Shown: positions 10,073 to 22,758, counted from the first letter of the stretch. The stretch: 64,000 nucleotides of DNA from Lepidodermella squamata (GCA_047495785.1 JBLDXI010000043.1:558001-622000); one strand, 5' to 3'. Program-made: numbers and translations. The notes: generated by a model from the sequence alone, not told the origin.

Positions 10073-11095
10073 CTTAAAGAGTTTCTCTCTGATCGATATT
10101 TTCGCGTTGTGATTGGTGGGGCGTTTTCAGAATGGGCGCCAGCTCCATCGGGCGTGCCGCAGGGTTCGGTTCTGGGACCTACGTTATTTATTATTTTCAC
10201 AATATTTTCTAATGACGTCCTTACTAGTGCTATGGCCAAATATTTTGCGGATGATACGAAACTATACAAGGTGATACACTCTATTAATGACTGTCTTTCT
10301 TTACAACATGACCTTGATAATATCACAATGTACTATAATACTAATGGGCTTTCCGTGAATCCTAAAAAGTGCGTGGTTCTTAGATTGGGCAAAAGTGCTA
10401 TCGATTTTGAATACACTATAAATGGTAATAAATTGGTTTTCGAAAAAGTTGTTAAGGATCTCGGTGTATATATTGACAACAAGCTAAATCTTTCTTATAA
10501 TACTTCTCAAGTGATTGACAAATGTGCCAGAGTTACTAATGCTATATTTAAATGTTTTAAATCAAAGGAAATGCGACTTAAAGCCTTTAAAACACACGTT
10601 ATACCTCTTGTTGAGTATTGTCCTGCGGTAGCTTCTCCTATTTTACTTTCCGACATAGATGACCTAGAAAGTGTGCAAATTAATTTTACTAAAAAATTGT
10701 CATGTCCTGGCTCTTTGTTTTATACTTCTGTCGACGGTTTTAATTATGATGAACGACTGAAAAAACTTGACTTGCGAAAACTAGAGGAACGTCGTCTCAT
10801 CAGGGATATTTGTCTCTGTCACAAAATGTATCAAAATACTGTTGATCTTAATTTTTATGATTTTTTTTCTATTTCTAGTCGCCGTAGAGCCGTTGCTCAC
10901 GAAATTAGTTTTATACCTACGAACATTGACTCTTATAAATATTCCTTCGTCAGACGTGTCAGACCTCTATGGAATGCAATACCGACTGAATATATCAATA
11001 ATTCTCATTACAATTTCAAAAAATATGTGGAAAAGCTTGACCTAACTAAATTTCTAACATCAGTAGTGAGGCGCCTCGATATTTTGTATCTTTGA
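10073..11095 (+). mobile_element. 5'-truncated non-LTR retrotransposon (RT C-terminal half)
   Basis: Frame from about 10073 to TGA 11093-11095. It starts abruptly inside the reverse transcriptase at the segment before SGVPQGSVLGP, then has FADDTKLY (the catalytic YADD-type box, here FADD), the NPKKCVVLRLG and LGVYIDNKL thumb-side words, and the typical C-terminal region (Y..LKKLDLRKLEERRLIRD). The endonuclease and the RT palm N-terminus are missing, as expected for a LINE copy that stopped early in reverse transcription. Word usage resembles the element at 24.9-27.8 kb (CR1/Jockey-like), but it is a different family. The 3' end after 11095 is not defined. Confidence 0.85.
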
Positions 11096-11216
11096 AATCT
11101 GTGTGGGTGTGTGCATGACCATTTCGCCACTGTTGTTCGCGAACTTGAAAGGAATAATATGACGATATGACGATGTTTATTTGAAGATAGTTAGGAGAAT
11201 AGTGGACTGGCCAAAA

Positions 11217-12067
11217 ATGTTGCTGAGAAACGGAGGTTCAAATTTCGTAAGAACTTCAGTGATCAACTCTGACCCCACAAAGGTTCGGTCGACCTTTAAC
11301 TATTCCGCTGAAGTGTCAATGTCTCCTGTGATTTTGACTAGATACTAAATTTAATGATGTTCGTTTCAGGAATTTCTCTGCGCCTGCATAACCGGCGATG
11401 TTGAAGCTGTTCAAACTATGTTATCGACTGGTTCGAAGAAGTTCATTCTAGCTCTGTTAAATTCTCGCTACTCAAAGGGCGGCCACGCCATCGACTTGCC
11501 GATGAGCAAGTACGTCAACGCCAACAACTCGACAGCTTTGCACTTCGCAAGCGACAACGGCCACGCTGCAATCATAGAACTAGTGCTCAACGCTAAATTC
11601 GCCATTGAACTAGAATTCAATAACTCGTCTCGCCTTCAAACCATGCCGAAAGTGAAGCATTTTGCAGGTGCGTAACAGCTGGAACTTGTGATATTTCGAG
11701 GAATTAATCTCATTTTTATCCTTTATTCTATCTAGGGCGACAAAATGGAAATGCCTTTGACGAGTACTCCCCCCTACATCTGGCCGCCGGAAAAGGACAT
11801 CTCGACTGCGTTGAGTTGTTGTGTGATTTCGAATCAATCGGCCAACCTCCCTTGGTCGATCTCGACGTTCGGGATCGGTGTTACGGCGAGACGCCGCTGA
11901 TTTGGGCTTCGAAATGGGACCACGCCAATGTTGCAGATTTCGTGTTGAAACGCGGCGCGAGTGTCAATGAGCGGGATTACAGCAAGCGAACTGCCTTGAA
12001 ATGGGCCAAAGAGACGAAGCGAAATGACGTTGTCAAGGTTTTGCGCCGATTTAAAGCCATCGAATGA
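11217..12067 (+). CDS. Ankyrin-repeat protein gene 2
   Basis: Secure exons are 11370-11667 and 11736-12067, joined in phase across a 68-base GT-AG intron. A short upstream exon (ATG 11217 to donor 11247, ten codons) would join in frame but is only a guess. The encoded roughly 210 residues hold about five ankyrin repeats, with signatures STALHFASDNGHAAIIELVL, YSPLHLAAGKGHLDCVELL, GETPLIWASKWDHANVADFV and RTALKWAKETKRNDVVKVL. No membrane segment is seen; it is likely a soluble intracellular binding protein. AATAAA at 12118-12123. It is the closest relative of the broken gene at 4.3-5.0 kb and starts just downstream of a LINE fragment. Confidence 0.75.
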
Positions 12068-12641
12068 GGATTACGTTGAATTTTGTTTACTGTAATCTGC
12101 GTGCTTCTTATGACTCGAATAAATTGTTCCTCTGAGTCAAGGTTTTTATTCAATTTCAGTACTACAATTGGTCAATTTGGTTTGAAATTTAAGTTTGTTT
12201 CCGTGACGAACGACCATGACTAGATTAGACCTCGCTTGAAGCTTTGGAAGCCCGGAAATCGCGTCGACATTTACGCAGCTATCGAATAATATCGACTTTC
12301 TTGTCAATATATCAGGCAATATCCACGTTTTCTCAAAATTGGTCCTGCGTGAAAATTATTATCGGATGTTTCAAATGAACCTGAAAAAATGACTTTGTTT
12401 GTGTCCAGCTAAAACGGTTCAGTAGCCCAGATACGAGATTTTTTAACACCAGCTTGGCTCGCCGTGACAAATATTCAAGCACGCGATTCGTAGTAGCATG
12501 CGATAACAAAATTTCAATTCAAATATTTAGGCCTAATAAACTAATAAAAAAATTATTTTGTTTCATTTGTATAACTTCGAAATCCCAGCATTGAATTTTG
12601 TTATTTAGATTGAATGCTATATCTCTCAATATTCTTCTTAG
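12068..12641. other. Intergenic, no gene seen
   Basis: AT-rich spacer after the poly(A) signal of ankyrin gene 2 and before the first astacin-like gene. It presumably contains the promoter of the latter; no core element is clear. Confidence 0.4.
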
Positions 12642-15600
12642 ATGTCACGTTTCTCAATCATTGCTTTTTTACTGGTTGCCGACATGGCGGGTTCGGCTGT
12701 CGTCCCTTCCGTAACTGACCTGCAAGATTTTCGAAGTTTGACCGCATTGCTAGAGCGCATGGGGGCGGCGAGGCAGGCGGATAGCGAATCGCCCGATACC
12801 GCACCGCTCCTTCGCAACACCCCTACGCCTTCAACGTCTCTTGCTTCGCCGATAAAGTTGTGGTTTGGCAACACTTCGCAACCTGGATGGACTGATCCTT
12901 TGTACGTCGAAGCAGGCATGATCAATTCAAAATGAAATTGTTTTCAAAAATTCGTTTATTTTATTCATCCTTTACAGGTCCTTTGATTCGAGCAGAATTC
13001 ATGAAGATGCAGGCCTTTCTGTCCAGCGTTACATGCATACAATTCGAAAATCCAACCACCTTCACTCCTGGCCAAGCTGGCCTGGCAATCTTCAGCGAGA
13101 TTCCAGATGCGCTGTATGCCTTATTATAATAAAACAAATGAACCGTCCCCCTATTTTTGTTGCAACTTGCAGTTCTTCGACCGCTAAGATCGAACCGGAC
13201 ACATTGCTGCTAGCCATGCCAGACAAAGTTTTGACAGTTAAACAGTTGGTAGGCAAATTTCTTTCTTGTTTGCTCGTGAAGATTAATGATTGCCCAATGC
13301 CCAATGCCTGAGACTTAAAAAGCAGGCTGAATCCCCGACTGTGTTTCAAATATACGGAAATTATGTACGATATCTAGCATTTTGTTTCGCTACTAATAGA
13401 GAAATCAGGTTCCTGCCACGTTCTTCCTATTATCGGGATTCGCATGGGAAGTGCTGCGATCTGACTTACGCGATTACATGGAAGTCGACCCTGTTCTTCA
13501 AAACGAAACGTAAGTGATAACTAAGCAGAATGTCATCAACCGATCTGTGTAATCTATTCTAGGATTGACTACTTTATACAACGGTATCCCGACCTGACTT
13601 TCGGAGTGCCATTCGACTACGACTCTGGGACTCATACATCATTGCTCGCTGACAATGAAACCCGGTTGTTGCTACATCCGTACGACTCGCGCTACCTATC
13701 GACCATTGGGCATCGCAACTATATGTCTCATTACGATTTACTGAAAATGAATCATCTTTACAACTGCTTCGGTAAGCATTTTCGGAAACACAACATAGCT
13801 ATGGCATTTCATTTATGGATTCGAGATTATTCCTGCCAAATTTATCGACGAACCCATCTACTTGTACTTTTTATCACCCTTTCTTAACATCTTTCCAGAC
13901 TTGAAAACTAAAGTGATCTCTATTATTTGTCAGCTGATCCAAATTGCAACGGTACAAAATGCGAGAACGGTGGCTTCCCAAATCCTGCTAAAAACTGCAC
14001 GATATGCCAGTGCCCGTTCGGATTCGTAGGCCCTCGGTGCGAAACTTTCGCGTCTGCTGTTCCGCCGGGCAGCTGTGGCGGCCCAGTTGTAGTCTCTCCG
14101 TGCAACAAAACGTTCATCGAGTCTCCAGCTAGTTACACCGCTGGCAGCAGCTGTTCGTGGCTCGTTTCAACTGTTAGATTCATTTTACAATTTGCGGAAG
14201 AATATTTTATTCTTAAAAATATTAACAATCTTTTACTCTTTCTCATTATGTGCACTTTGACTTCATATCAGGGAGCCGATAGCGGTTTGATTTTCGTCTT
14301 CGAAAAAAGGCCCAACCTGCAATGTTCAAACGGTAAGGCCTAGCTTGTTTGATCTATGATCTGAAAACTCGGTGATTATTCTTTTAATTAAAGTGTCCAA
14401 AGTTTGTGACGATTTCGTTCTTATTCGCGATCTTGGTGGCGCGGAAAGCTATCCAGGATTCAAGTAAGTCTTTTCAACGCTGGCACCTCAAAACATAGAT
14501 TGAGGGCCTTAAATTGATGAGGCTAAAGAAAATTATAGGATGGACGGTATTGAAAAACATTGAATCAGCCTAATCAATTTAATATTGCAGATTTTGCGCG
14601 TGTGGTGTCAGCAGTGGTCGAGCGTTCGTCACAGACAAACCACAAGCTATGGTGCACATGCAGGCGATAGTCGGGCAGCAGTCGCCAGATCAGGGCTTCC
14701 AACTTGTTGTCTACGCAACTTGCAAGGGCGTTAAAGCTTCGAACCTGTCGAAGGAGATCATCCTCACGTCGACGGGTTACGACTACGAAGGCACGGACCT
14801 GAAGACAACCAGCTCCAATGAAACCTGCATCCCATGGACAGCGCAGTCTGTCTACGCCGATCTGGACCTTCCGGGAGGCGGCCTCAACGCTTCGCAGAAC
14901 GCATGTCGCAATCCTAACTCGGGACCTGGCCTCTCTTGTTTCGTCGGAAATTCGACTACGCTGGCTAGCTGCTCGACTCGTAAGCTCTCTCGTTAATTTT
15001 CCCATTTTTCCAAATGCAATTTTGTTTTCATATAGCGGTGAATAATGCAACTCAGCCAATGCGCTTTGTTCGCTGTGTCAACACTCAGACGAGCGAATTC
15101 GTTAGCTGTCGCCAGAATACGTGCCTATCAGGCGAGACTACTCTCAGCGGCAAAGCTGATTTGAAATCGTGCAACCAAGGCGTAAGTTTCAGACGGAAGA
15201 TTCTGGCCACTCGCCAAGCTCTCCCAACTTGAACTAAATTTACAGCTTGGACACTAGATGTCGGGTTTCCCAAACCTTAGGTTTCAGGTCTAGGGATAAG
15301 ATCCGTGGGCGCTTTACACTAGGATTTCTGATTTCCAGCAGTGGATGGGTTACGTCTTTAGGTCTTCGGTTTACCTTTTTTGTCTTTAGGTTACAAAGAG
15401 GTGCTACACGGGGAAAATATTCCGTTGTGTTATGAATACCATGAAGTGTGACAAGCCTGGCGAAACTGAGGTGAGCTATTTAACATGAAAAGAAGGGCTT
15501 CGCTACTATTTCTTTACCTAATAGAGCACGGCAACGGGACCTTTCAACGTGTTCCGCTACTTCTCTCGCAACTGGCTCGACTGTCAACACGTCGATGGCA

Positions 15601-15859
15601 TGGTACGCTTGAACTTGCTTCAACTTGTAAAATGTGCTCCCCTCAATGTTGATATTTTGCAGGAGTATTATCAGTGCTTTAAGAAAGGCTCATCTCCGCC
15701 TGCCTTCGTAGATTGCCGCCGCGACAAATGTCTTGATGATGAAGTTGGTATTTTTGACACTCTCTTTCTATGTAGCTGCGAATTCTTTTCGTCCTTTTTC
15801 AGAATCCAGTCGGACCTTTTGGGACGCCGATAAGTTGTTTTGCGAATAACAATAACTAA
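12642..15859 (+). CDS. Secreted pseudo-astacin, EGF-CUB-kringle-like, copy 1
   Basis: Exons: 12642-12901, 12978-13113, 13173-13248, 13409-13509, 13563-13771, 13934-14172, 14272-14332, 14394-14463, 14591-14979, 15036-15181, 15390-15470, 15525-15602, 15663-15743, 15803-15859. Domains in order: signal peptide (MSRFSIIAFLLVADMAGSA), astacin-like domain, EGF-like (CENGGFPNP ... CQCPFGFVGPRC), CUB (SCGGPVVVSPC ... YPGFKFCACG), kringle-like (YDYEG, CIPW, CRNPN, SCFVG), then exon-sized cysteine modules. In astacins the zinc site reads HExxHxxGxxHE. Here the same register reads ATFFLLSGFAWE, so all three His ligands and the Glu are gone; the SIMHY Met-turn is also lost. It cannot be a normal protease. 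Role unknown: a binding or decoy protein is plausible. Exon 1 ends in phase 2 while exon 2 needs phase 1, so the first join is uncertain or broken. Confidence 0.8.
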
Positions 15860-17899
15860 GCTCGAAGTTGCCGAGGTTGCCAAGTCGCAGAAATATGGAT
15901 AAACAGCTTAATGTGATTTACGCTCCATACATGTATGATCTTTTATCTGTTTATTGTGATATAATAAGTTGAAATAATCTTACCGTCTATTTATTGCGCT
16001 GATTTGATGATAATTAAAGTTATTTGTGAAATAATTAGGAAAACAATGACGTGAATAAGTATCTCTCTGAAATAGTGAACAAGCAGGAACTGATGCTCAG
16101 AGAGCTCGAACTTTTATTTATTCTGTTGTTCTTTTGACTTTCAATTGTTATTAATTTTCATTTGTTCAGATTCATTTTCAAGTATACCAAAACAGCTGTT
16201 TCCACCGTCTTACTAATTGAGAGACCCCACAATGTCTGCTTTTATACAAAAGCTTTCAAGCAGGGTGCGAAGTACAGGGGTGCTGGGGTGTCGCAACACC
16301 CCAGCTCCGGAACTCCAACCAGAGGAAGGCTGAAAAAACCTCTTTGGTTTCTTCGGTTGGGTCCTAGAAAACAAGTAGAAAACAAGCTCCCGGATCCTAC
16401 TTCGCACAGTGCTTTTAAGGAAGATTTACATGTCGCGCGGTTCGGTGTTGATGTAGGTATAAGTACATACACATTTGGGGGCAGAAGGATGTACTGGTTT
16501 ATTTGTTTGTCGTCTGGCACTCGAATTTTGAAAGAACTTGAACCGCCTGCCGTGTGACTTTGCCATGGCCTGGAGTCGAACACGTTCGAATGAATTTTTA
16601 AATAATCACCGGGACCTACTCACCACTCAATGACATACATTTTCGGCTTAAATACGAAATCGACACCTTCCTTCACAATCAAGTAGGGTTCAGCTCGATG
16701 GTCAATGGCTTTGATCAATTAGCAAAATTGAACTTACCGTGGCGTTGATTTACCTGTTCTGTGAAAAAGGGCTAAAAATTGCGTTGATTGTTCGAGTACG
16801 GCCTTTCCGCCGTAGTTTTCGGTATTTTCAATTGCGGTGCAATCAGTCTTTTATGCTGTAATCTTACGTAATTCGATCGATTAGTAAGGGGGTGATTTCT
16901 CCCATCGTCAGATGAACCATCAATGACCTCAATCAAAATTTTCGATTTAAGACTCAATCGAGCGCCGAATCTAGACGAATTCATAACTAAACGATTCCCC
17001 ATCATAAAAACCGCAAATTTGCTTGAAACTCGAACCAAAAATTCGGCTTGCGTAATTGCTATGGTTGACTAGGCCTGGGCTTGGAGGTCCTCTTTTAAAA
17101 TTTGGAGCCTCTAGCTATCTGCTTACCTGGTCAAAAATGGAAGGCCATTGTCCTCATTTCAGCCAAATTTAAATTTAAATAACAATAAATCGATCTTTAT
17201 TCGACGTAGCATGTTTGATGGTTGCCATCGATAACAACTATCAAATTGAGATGTGAGCATGAGGCATGAGAATTAGGAAAATAAGCTTTTTCGAATTGGA
17301 ACTTGTCTTGCTAAACTAGTTTATTTACCATTAACGCTTTTTCACCCGGCTAGTTGACTATTTTTTTAGTTTAAAATTTAAAGTGGAACGTTCAGGTTCA
17401 AAAAATCACGTCAACATCAATCTATCGAACTATTTTTAGAGTGGACTTCGCTCCGGCCATCACGCGTGCCATGGCGTTACAGTTTTCACTTTTTCTTATT
17501 TTTCCACTTCTCAATTTTTCAAGTTAACAGTGATTTTGCGATAATAACGATATTAAGAAATTAAAATCTTTATCAAGATATTTCCTGAATTGCTGCCTAA
17601 TAAGGTTGTTATTCGACGTCGAATTCTGATAACTAGCAGGTGCTATCTATCATGTGCTACCTTCTCTCTTACCTCATAATGAGGCGCTATCTGAAAGCTG
17701 TATATACCATGCAAATTTGAGCCTTTTCAAAATTGTTCAACCTGTTAAATCTGTTACATTGAATAGCACATCAAAATTGGCTCTCATCTCAAACCTTTTC
17801 TGGTGGCCGATGACCGATGATTCGACTGCTGATTCATTCTCACCTTGTCCGTCATGCCGCAATTGTTGATTTTATAGACTTTTGGATTTTTATAGTGAA
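15860..17899. other. Intergenic, 2 kb, no gene supported
   Basis: Between the two tandem astacin-like genes. It holds a copy of the hairpin repeat (16260-16317) and otherwise AT-rich sequence. An open frame of 131 codons spans the hairpin repeat, but its composition and lack of splice or 3' signals argue against a gene. Confidence 0.4.
16260..16317. repeat. Dispersed hairpin repeat, copy 2
   Basis: GCTGGGGTGT at 16282-16291 pairs perfectly with ACACCCCAGC at 16296-16305 around a CGCA loop. The flanks (GCGAAGTAC before, CTCCGGAAC after) match copy 1 at 382-437. Confidence 0.55.
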
Positions 17900-20800
17900 A
17901 TGTTCGGCATCGCGATAGCTCTCGGCTGCTTGGTTGGACTTTCTTTCGCGCAGTATGTGACTGATATGCCAGCAGCGGTGAATGGAGCTTACCCGGAACC
18001 CACGTATTCGTCACCGATTAAGGTCTACATTCCAGAAGATCCTAAATGGGACGGAGGACTATTCGAAAGATTAAAAGTACCCCTCGTAGGTAAGAAAAAT
18101 CACCTGTCACGTATCAATTAGACCGGCCATTCGCCACGAAAATTATATTTCTTTATTAATCGGATTGAATACGTGAATACAAATAATAATTTGGTTAGAA
18201 TTGGCATTTTGGCAAAATAGCAACGATTACGTTTAGGCTCGAATTGGACAGTTCAGAATACAGCGGAATTGGGACTACAGGGACTATTTATACAATTTAT
18301 ACAGTATATACAGTATATCGGCCAACAGATTAGAATTGCTATTAGCATAGAATAGCATAGACCTGCCATAAGCAGTGGTTTGGATTTGATTTGATTTGCC
18401 ACTATTTTTGGCTATTTAGATTTATAGTGATTGATTGACGCGGGGCTGCCTTTTGATTTGATTTATTTTAATTTACCGTGAGGGATGCAATCGAAAAACT
18501 TGAATTCTTGGATGTCGCTGAACTATGATATTTCCGCCTTTTTTGATAGAAATTCGCTTTGGAGACCGACGTCAGTATCAAATTCGCGTTTTTTATCCAT
18601 AGCTTGAATTTTCAAAGCCCCCAGATTGGTGAACATCCTGATGTTCATGACTTATTGTGATTTATCGGTATCAATTATATAATTTGATTGATTAAATTAA
18701 TCAAGATTAAGTTCAGTAAAAGTCGTTGATTTTGATTGATTGAAAGAGGTCCGTGATTTAAATCCAAAGCTCTGACATCTCTATCAAGTTAGCCGACAAA
18801 TTTCTGCCTTTCATTTCAAACAGGACCGACTGCACTGAGCGCCTTCAATCTAGCATTACAACAATTTACGAGCACAACGTGCATCCGATTCGAATTTATA
18901 AAGAACGACAGCTTCACGATGGGCATGAAAGCCTTCGTACCAATCGGAAAGTTTGTGTGAGTATTAGAGATTTTGTCTTGAATCGGAACACGCGCAACAT
19001 CGAAAACTGTCTGTTTTCAGTGGTTTCGATACAGCTTTGCTTGGTGCTGGTTATTCAAACATCTACCCCTTCACTCAGTCTGCTTGCCTACCAGAAATAG
19101 ACGAAAGTGTGTACAAGCAGAAAGGGCTATCTGCCTACGTAAGTTATTGACGTGTTATAGTAGTTTCAAGTAATTAATAAAATCATGGAGGAATTTCCCG
19201 CGACTGTGCCAGTGAAGGCTCAAAAAGTCGACTTTCAGGCCAATAATATGATGTGCTCATAAACATATCCATATCCATATCCATATCCATATCCATATCC
19301 ATATCCATATCCATAAGTTGAATATCTGAATTGACACCCATATCAGACCAAAAATCAGATAGAAACGCAAGCCTCGAGTAAAAATGTGTTTATTTGTATT
19401 TTCAGGTGGAAGTGATTGTGCGAGGCATGATGTACGCCTTTGGCTTCCGGTGGGGCATCCGACGCCCGGATCAGGATGCTTACGTCAAAATCAATTCAGA
19501 TTGGGGGTAATTTAATTTAAACGTCGAAATCCTCACTAAATTTTGACCCCGCCTAACCTTAGGTACATCATTGTCCCAAATATGACGACATTCGACACAC
19601 CCTTCGACTACGATACGCTAGTTTCAGACCAAAATCGCTACACCGATGATGTAGCTGCCATTGAGCCGGTCGATTTGCGCAGCCTCATGTTCATTGGCAG
19701 CCTCGACCGCCTGTCGCATTACGACATCCTGCAGTTGAACCGTCACTATAGATGCTTCGGTGAGTTGCACCTCAAGTTTTGAGCGATTCATTTAGATCTG
19801 CATAGCGCAGCTGCTTTTTATCGAAGCGGACAAATCCGCACAATGAAGGAAGTAAAATTGCCTGTCTAGGAAAATAACAAGTTTGAGCCTATATTATTAA
19901 TATTATGAACAAATAAACAAATTAATCCGGTCGCGTTTAATTTTTCAAGTTTCCGCCTCCATAGTGCGATTTTCTATTATGCTTCTGCTAAAAGTGGCTG
20001 AGCTATTCAGAATTTCCGATTTAGATTTTTGCCTAATAACTGCCCTACTTCTGAAATGCTAAGTCAATCGAACCTTTTATGACAAAATCTTTTGTGGGAG
20101 GTAGACATATATTCGAATACCGCAGCCATTCCTTATATTATATGCTTTTCTAGATAATTTTACGAAATGCCAAACTCTGACGTGCCAAAACGGCGGTTAT
20201 CCCGACCCGACTCAATCGTGCGAAAAATGCCGATGTCCTAACGGATTCGGAGGAGATCAATGTGATACCTTCGCCCCGGCTATTCCGCCCAACAGCTGCG
20301 GCGGTCCGTTGGCCGTGACGCCATGCAAATCAACCACCATTATGTCGCCGAATTACCCGGGCCAGTACGCTCCTGGCAGTTCGTGCTCTTGGCTTGTCTC
20401 ATCGGTGACCTGCCTAACAACAGAACTGAGAACATTTGGTGATTTAATTTTTTGTATCCATAGAATTACACCAGCGGATTGATTTTTGCCTTTGAGGAGC
20501 CTCCCAAGCTGTCTTGTTTACAACGTTAGTCACCTCGTGTTTGTGAAACACCATGTTTACCAATTTTTCTTGTCATCAGTCACCAATATCTGCGATGACT
20601 ACGTCATTATTCGCGATATTGGCGCCGAAGGATACCCTGGCTTCAAGTATTGTTTTATATCATTGGAGGATGAACGGGAAACAACTCTTTCAACAGGTTC
20701 TGCGCTTGTGGCGTGAACAGCGGTCGGGTCTTTGTCACGGATAAGAGCCAGGCGGTAGTCTTTTTCCGATCAAAAGGCACAACAGCTCAGAACGGCTTCA

Positions 20801-21603
20801 AACTGGTTGTCTACGCGACTTGCCCGGGCATCGCCGCCTCGAGCCTCAGCCCCGAGTCGATCATCACACAGAGTGCTTATGACTACGAAGGCTCGGCCAC
20901 CGCGACCAGCATCTCGAACGGACCTTGCCTCGACTGGAACACGGCCGGGCAGAACTACTCGAAGCTGTTGTTCCCTCGCGGCAGCCGCGTCGATTCTGGC
21001 AAGGCATGCCGCAATTTAGGCACTGGGGCTGGGCTCGTCTGCCTGGCTGGGAACCCACCGACGCTGTCTCCATGCACTGCGCCGCCAAAGTTAGGTAAGA
21101 ACCCTTTATCGATGCTATTCTTGCTTGCAATGTGAATTTTAATGATGCGAATTAAATCGCATTCTTTTTATAGTGACGAGCGAGAATTCAACCGGCACGA
21201 GCAATTCAACATCGGACAAGGTGCGTGTGCGATGCGGCTCAAAGACCACGCTTCGATTCGTCGCTTGCCGCCGGCAGTGCAACAATGCAACTGAATTCAC
21301 GTTCCTCAGCCATGGCACTGTCTATGAAGATAGATGCAACGTAGCGGTGAATTATTATTATGATATTTCTTTAAATTTCTACGTTCTATAATTCTACTGC
21401 GCTTAGACTGCCCGGAAGTGCAGTACACCTGGAAAAGGTTTCAGGTGCGATGGCAAGTGCCTGGAAGGAGAGACTGAGGTAAGCCTATTCTTTATTAGTC
21501 ATTTATATTTTGAAATGTGTATCATCGGCCGCAGGTGAAGTACAACACGTACCTGCCATTCGCTAGGAACATTGACCAATGTTTGGGTTTGCCGCTGCAA
21601 TGA
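17900..21603 (+). CDS. Secreted pseudo-astacin, EGF-CUB-kringle-like, copy 2 (intact)
   Basis: Twelve exons join in frame: 17900-18089, 18824-18956, 19021-19138, 19406-19506, 19563-19759, 20154-20404, 20464-20524, 20580-20646, 20697-21094, 21174-21346, 21407-21478, 21535-21603. Signal peptide MFGIAIALGCLVGLSFAQ, then an astacin-like domain without the usual prodomain switch. The zinc-site register reads RGMMYAFGFRWG instead of HExxHxxGxxHE; RPDQDAYVKI right after it preserves the family RPDRDxYV word, proving the alignment. The Met-turn region reads FDYDTLVSDQNRY, without SIMHY. EGF-like (CQNGGYPDP ... CRCPNGFGGDQC), CUB (SCGGPLAVTPC ... YPGFKFCACG), kringle-like (YDYEG, CLDW, CRNLG, VCLAG) and two cysteine modules follow. 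It lacks the last two modules found in copies 1 and 3. Catalysis is not expected. Confidence 0.88.
19264..19315. repeat. (ATATCC)n hexanucleotide repeat
   Basis: About eight perfect tandem ATATCC units in intron 3 of astacin-like copy 2. Probably neutral and length-variable. Confidence 0.9.
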
Positions 21604-22758
21604 TCCGGTTGCAAAGCTGACTCGATTGATAATTTTGAAATATATGTGGATATACTGTTATAATTTGATCACAAGTCCTGTTCTCGGCTAACTATGCCCA
21701 CATAATGTAATCGATAGTCGTCGTGTTTGAAACAACAATGATTATATGTAAATGTTAAACTTACCATTCAGCTCACTAACTTGAATGTAGAAAATGTGCA
21801 CTCTTTATGTCGAAATTACTCGCTATAGGCGTGGTAGTGAAAAATGTATCTCTTAATAATGGATACTGGATACTCATATCCACATTTGACTTCGCTCTTT
21901 GATCGAAACCAAACGCACCAAACGCATCCAATACGCACCTTGTATGATTGGCGATATAGGATGATATAGGATATCGCATATAGGATGATTGGCGAATATC
22001 CGTTGTGACTCTTAAATTCTCGTTTATTCTTGATGAAATAAAAAATGCAATTATTTATTCAGTCCGCATATCCGCATTTTTGAACCATTGCGTACAAATG
22101 GTTGGCCGAAGAAGACAACATCAAGCTTGCAGTTTCAGCATAATTTTTTCGAACCCATGCCCGTATGTAGCAGGTAGCAGTGTTGCAAATTCCAGAAATA
22201 AATCTCGAGATTCACGCTTGCCTCGATGCCTCTGGTTAAAAAACACTACACGCCGGTGGGTTTCCAGGCAGAAAGTTGAAAATCCGAGTTTAATGAAAGC
22301 TCCAATCAAAGGTCATTTTACTATTTTGCCTCTTCACAAGTTTCCCTGGAGACGTTCTCCTTTCCATGCTTTTGCGACCTTCTATTACTTTCAGGTATTT
22401 TGATATGCTCGCCAACCCTCACATCCGCCTCTTATCGAATGGAGCTTTGGTCGCATAACAACCAATCTACTAAAGCATCGAACAGTCCACTTAAACGGGT
22501 TAAGATTTCCTAATTAGAAGCCTTATGTGCTTCATGTGATACAATGCGGCAACTCTTGTACTAAATTATACATCACACTCAAATAATAAAGGGCTGGTCT
22601 TTTCCTAATCAATCGCCCAGGGTATTATATATGGCCCTATATTGATTAGGCTCTCTTGCAAGCGAGTTCAACTTTCCCAGTTCGGTGTGCAAAAATGGAC
22701 AGAAAGCACATTTGCAGTTACAGCACCTAAGTAGTTTACCGTGATTCTAGAATTCGAC
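21604..22758. other. Intergenic, 1.15 kb, no gene supported
   Basis: Between astacin-like copy 2 and ankyrin gene 3. At about 21944-22000 the words ATGATTGGCGA and ATATAGGAT recur in a small imperfect tandem array. No coding signal or poly(A) signal was recognised with confidence. Confidence 0.4.

Noticed and set aside
16162-16557. 131-codon frame
   Set aside because: Overlaps the hairpin repeat, and the composition is not protein-like.
12642-21603. Calling the astacin-like genes active metalloproteases
   Set aside because: The domain order suggests astacin, but none of the zinc-binding or catalytic residues is present in any copy.
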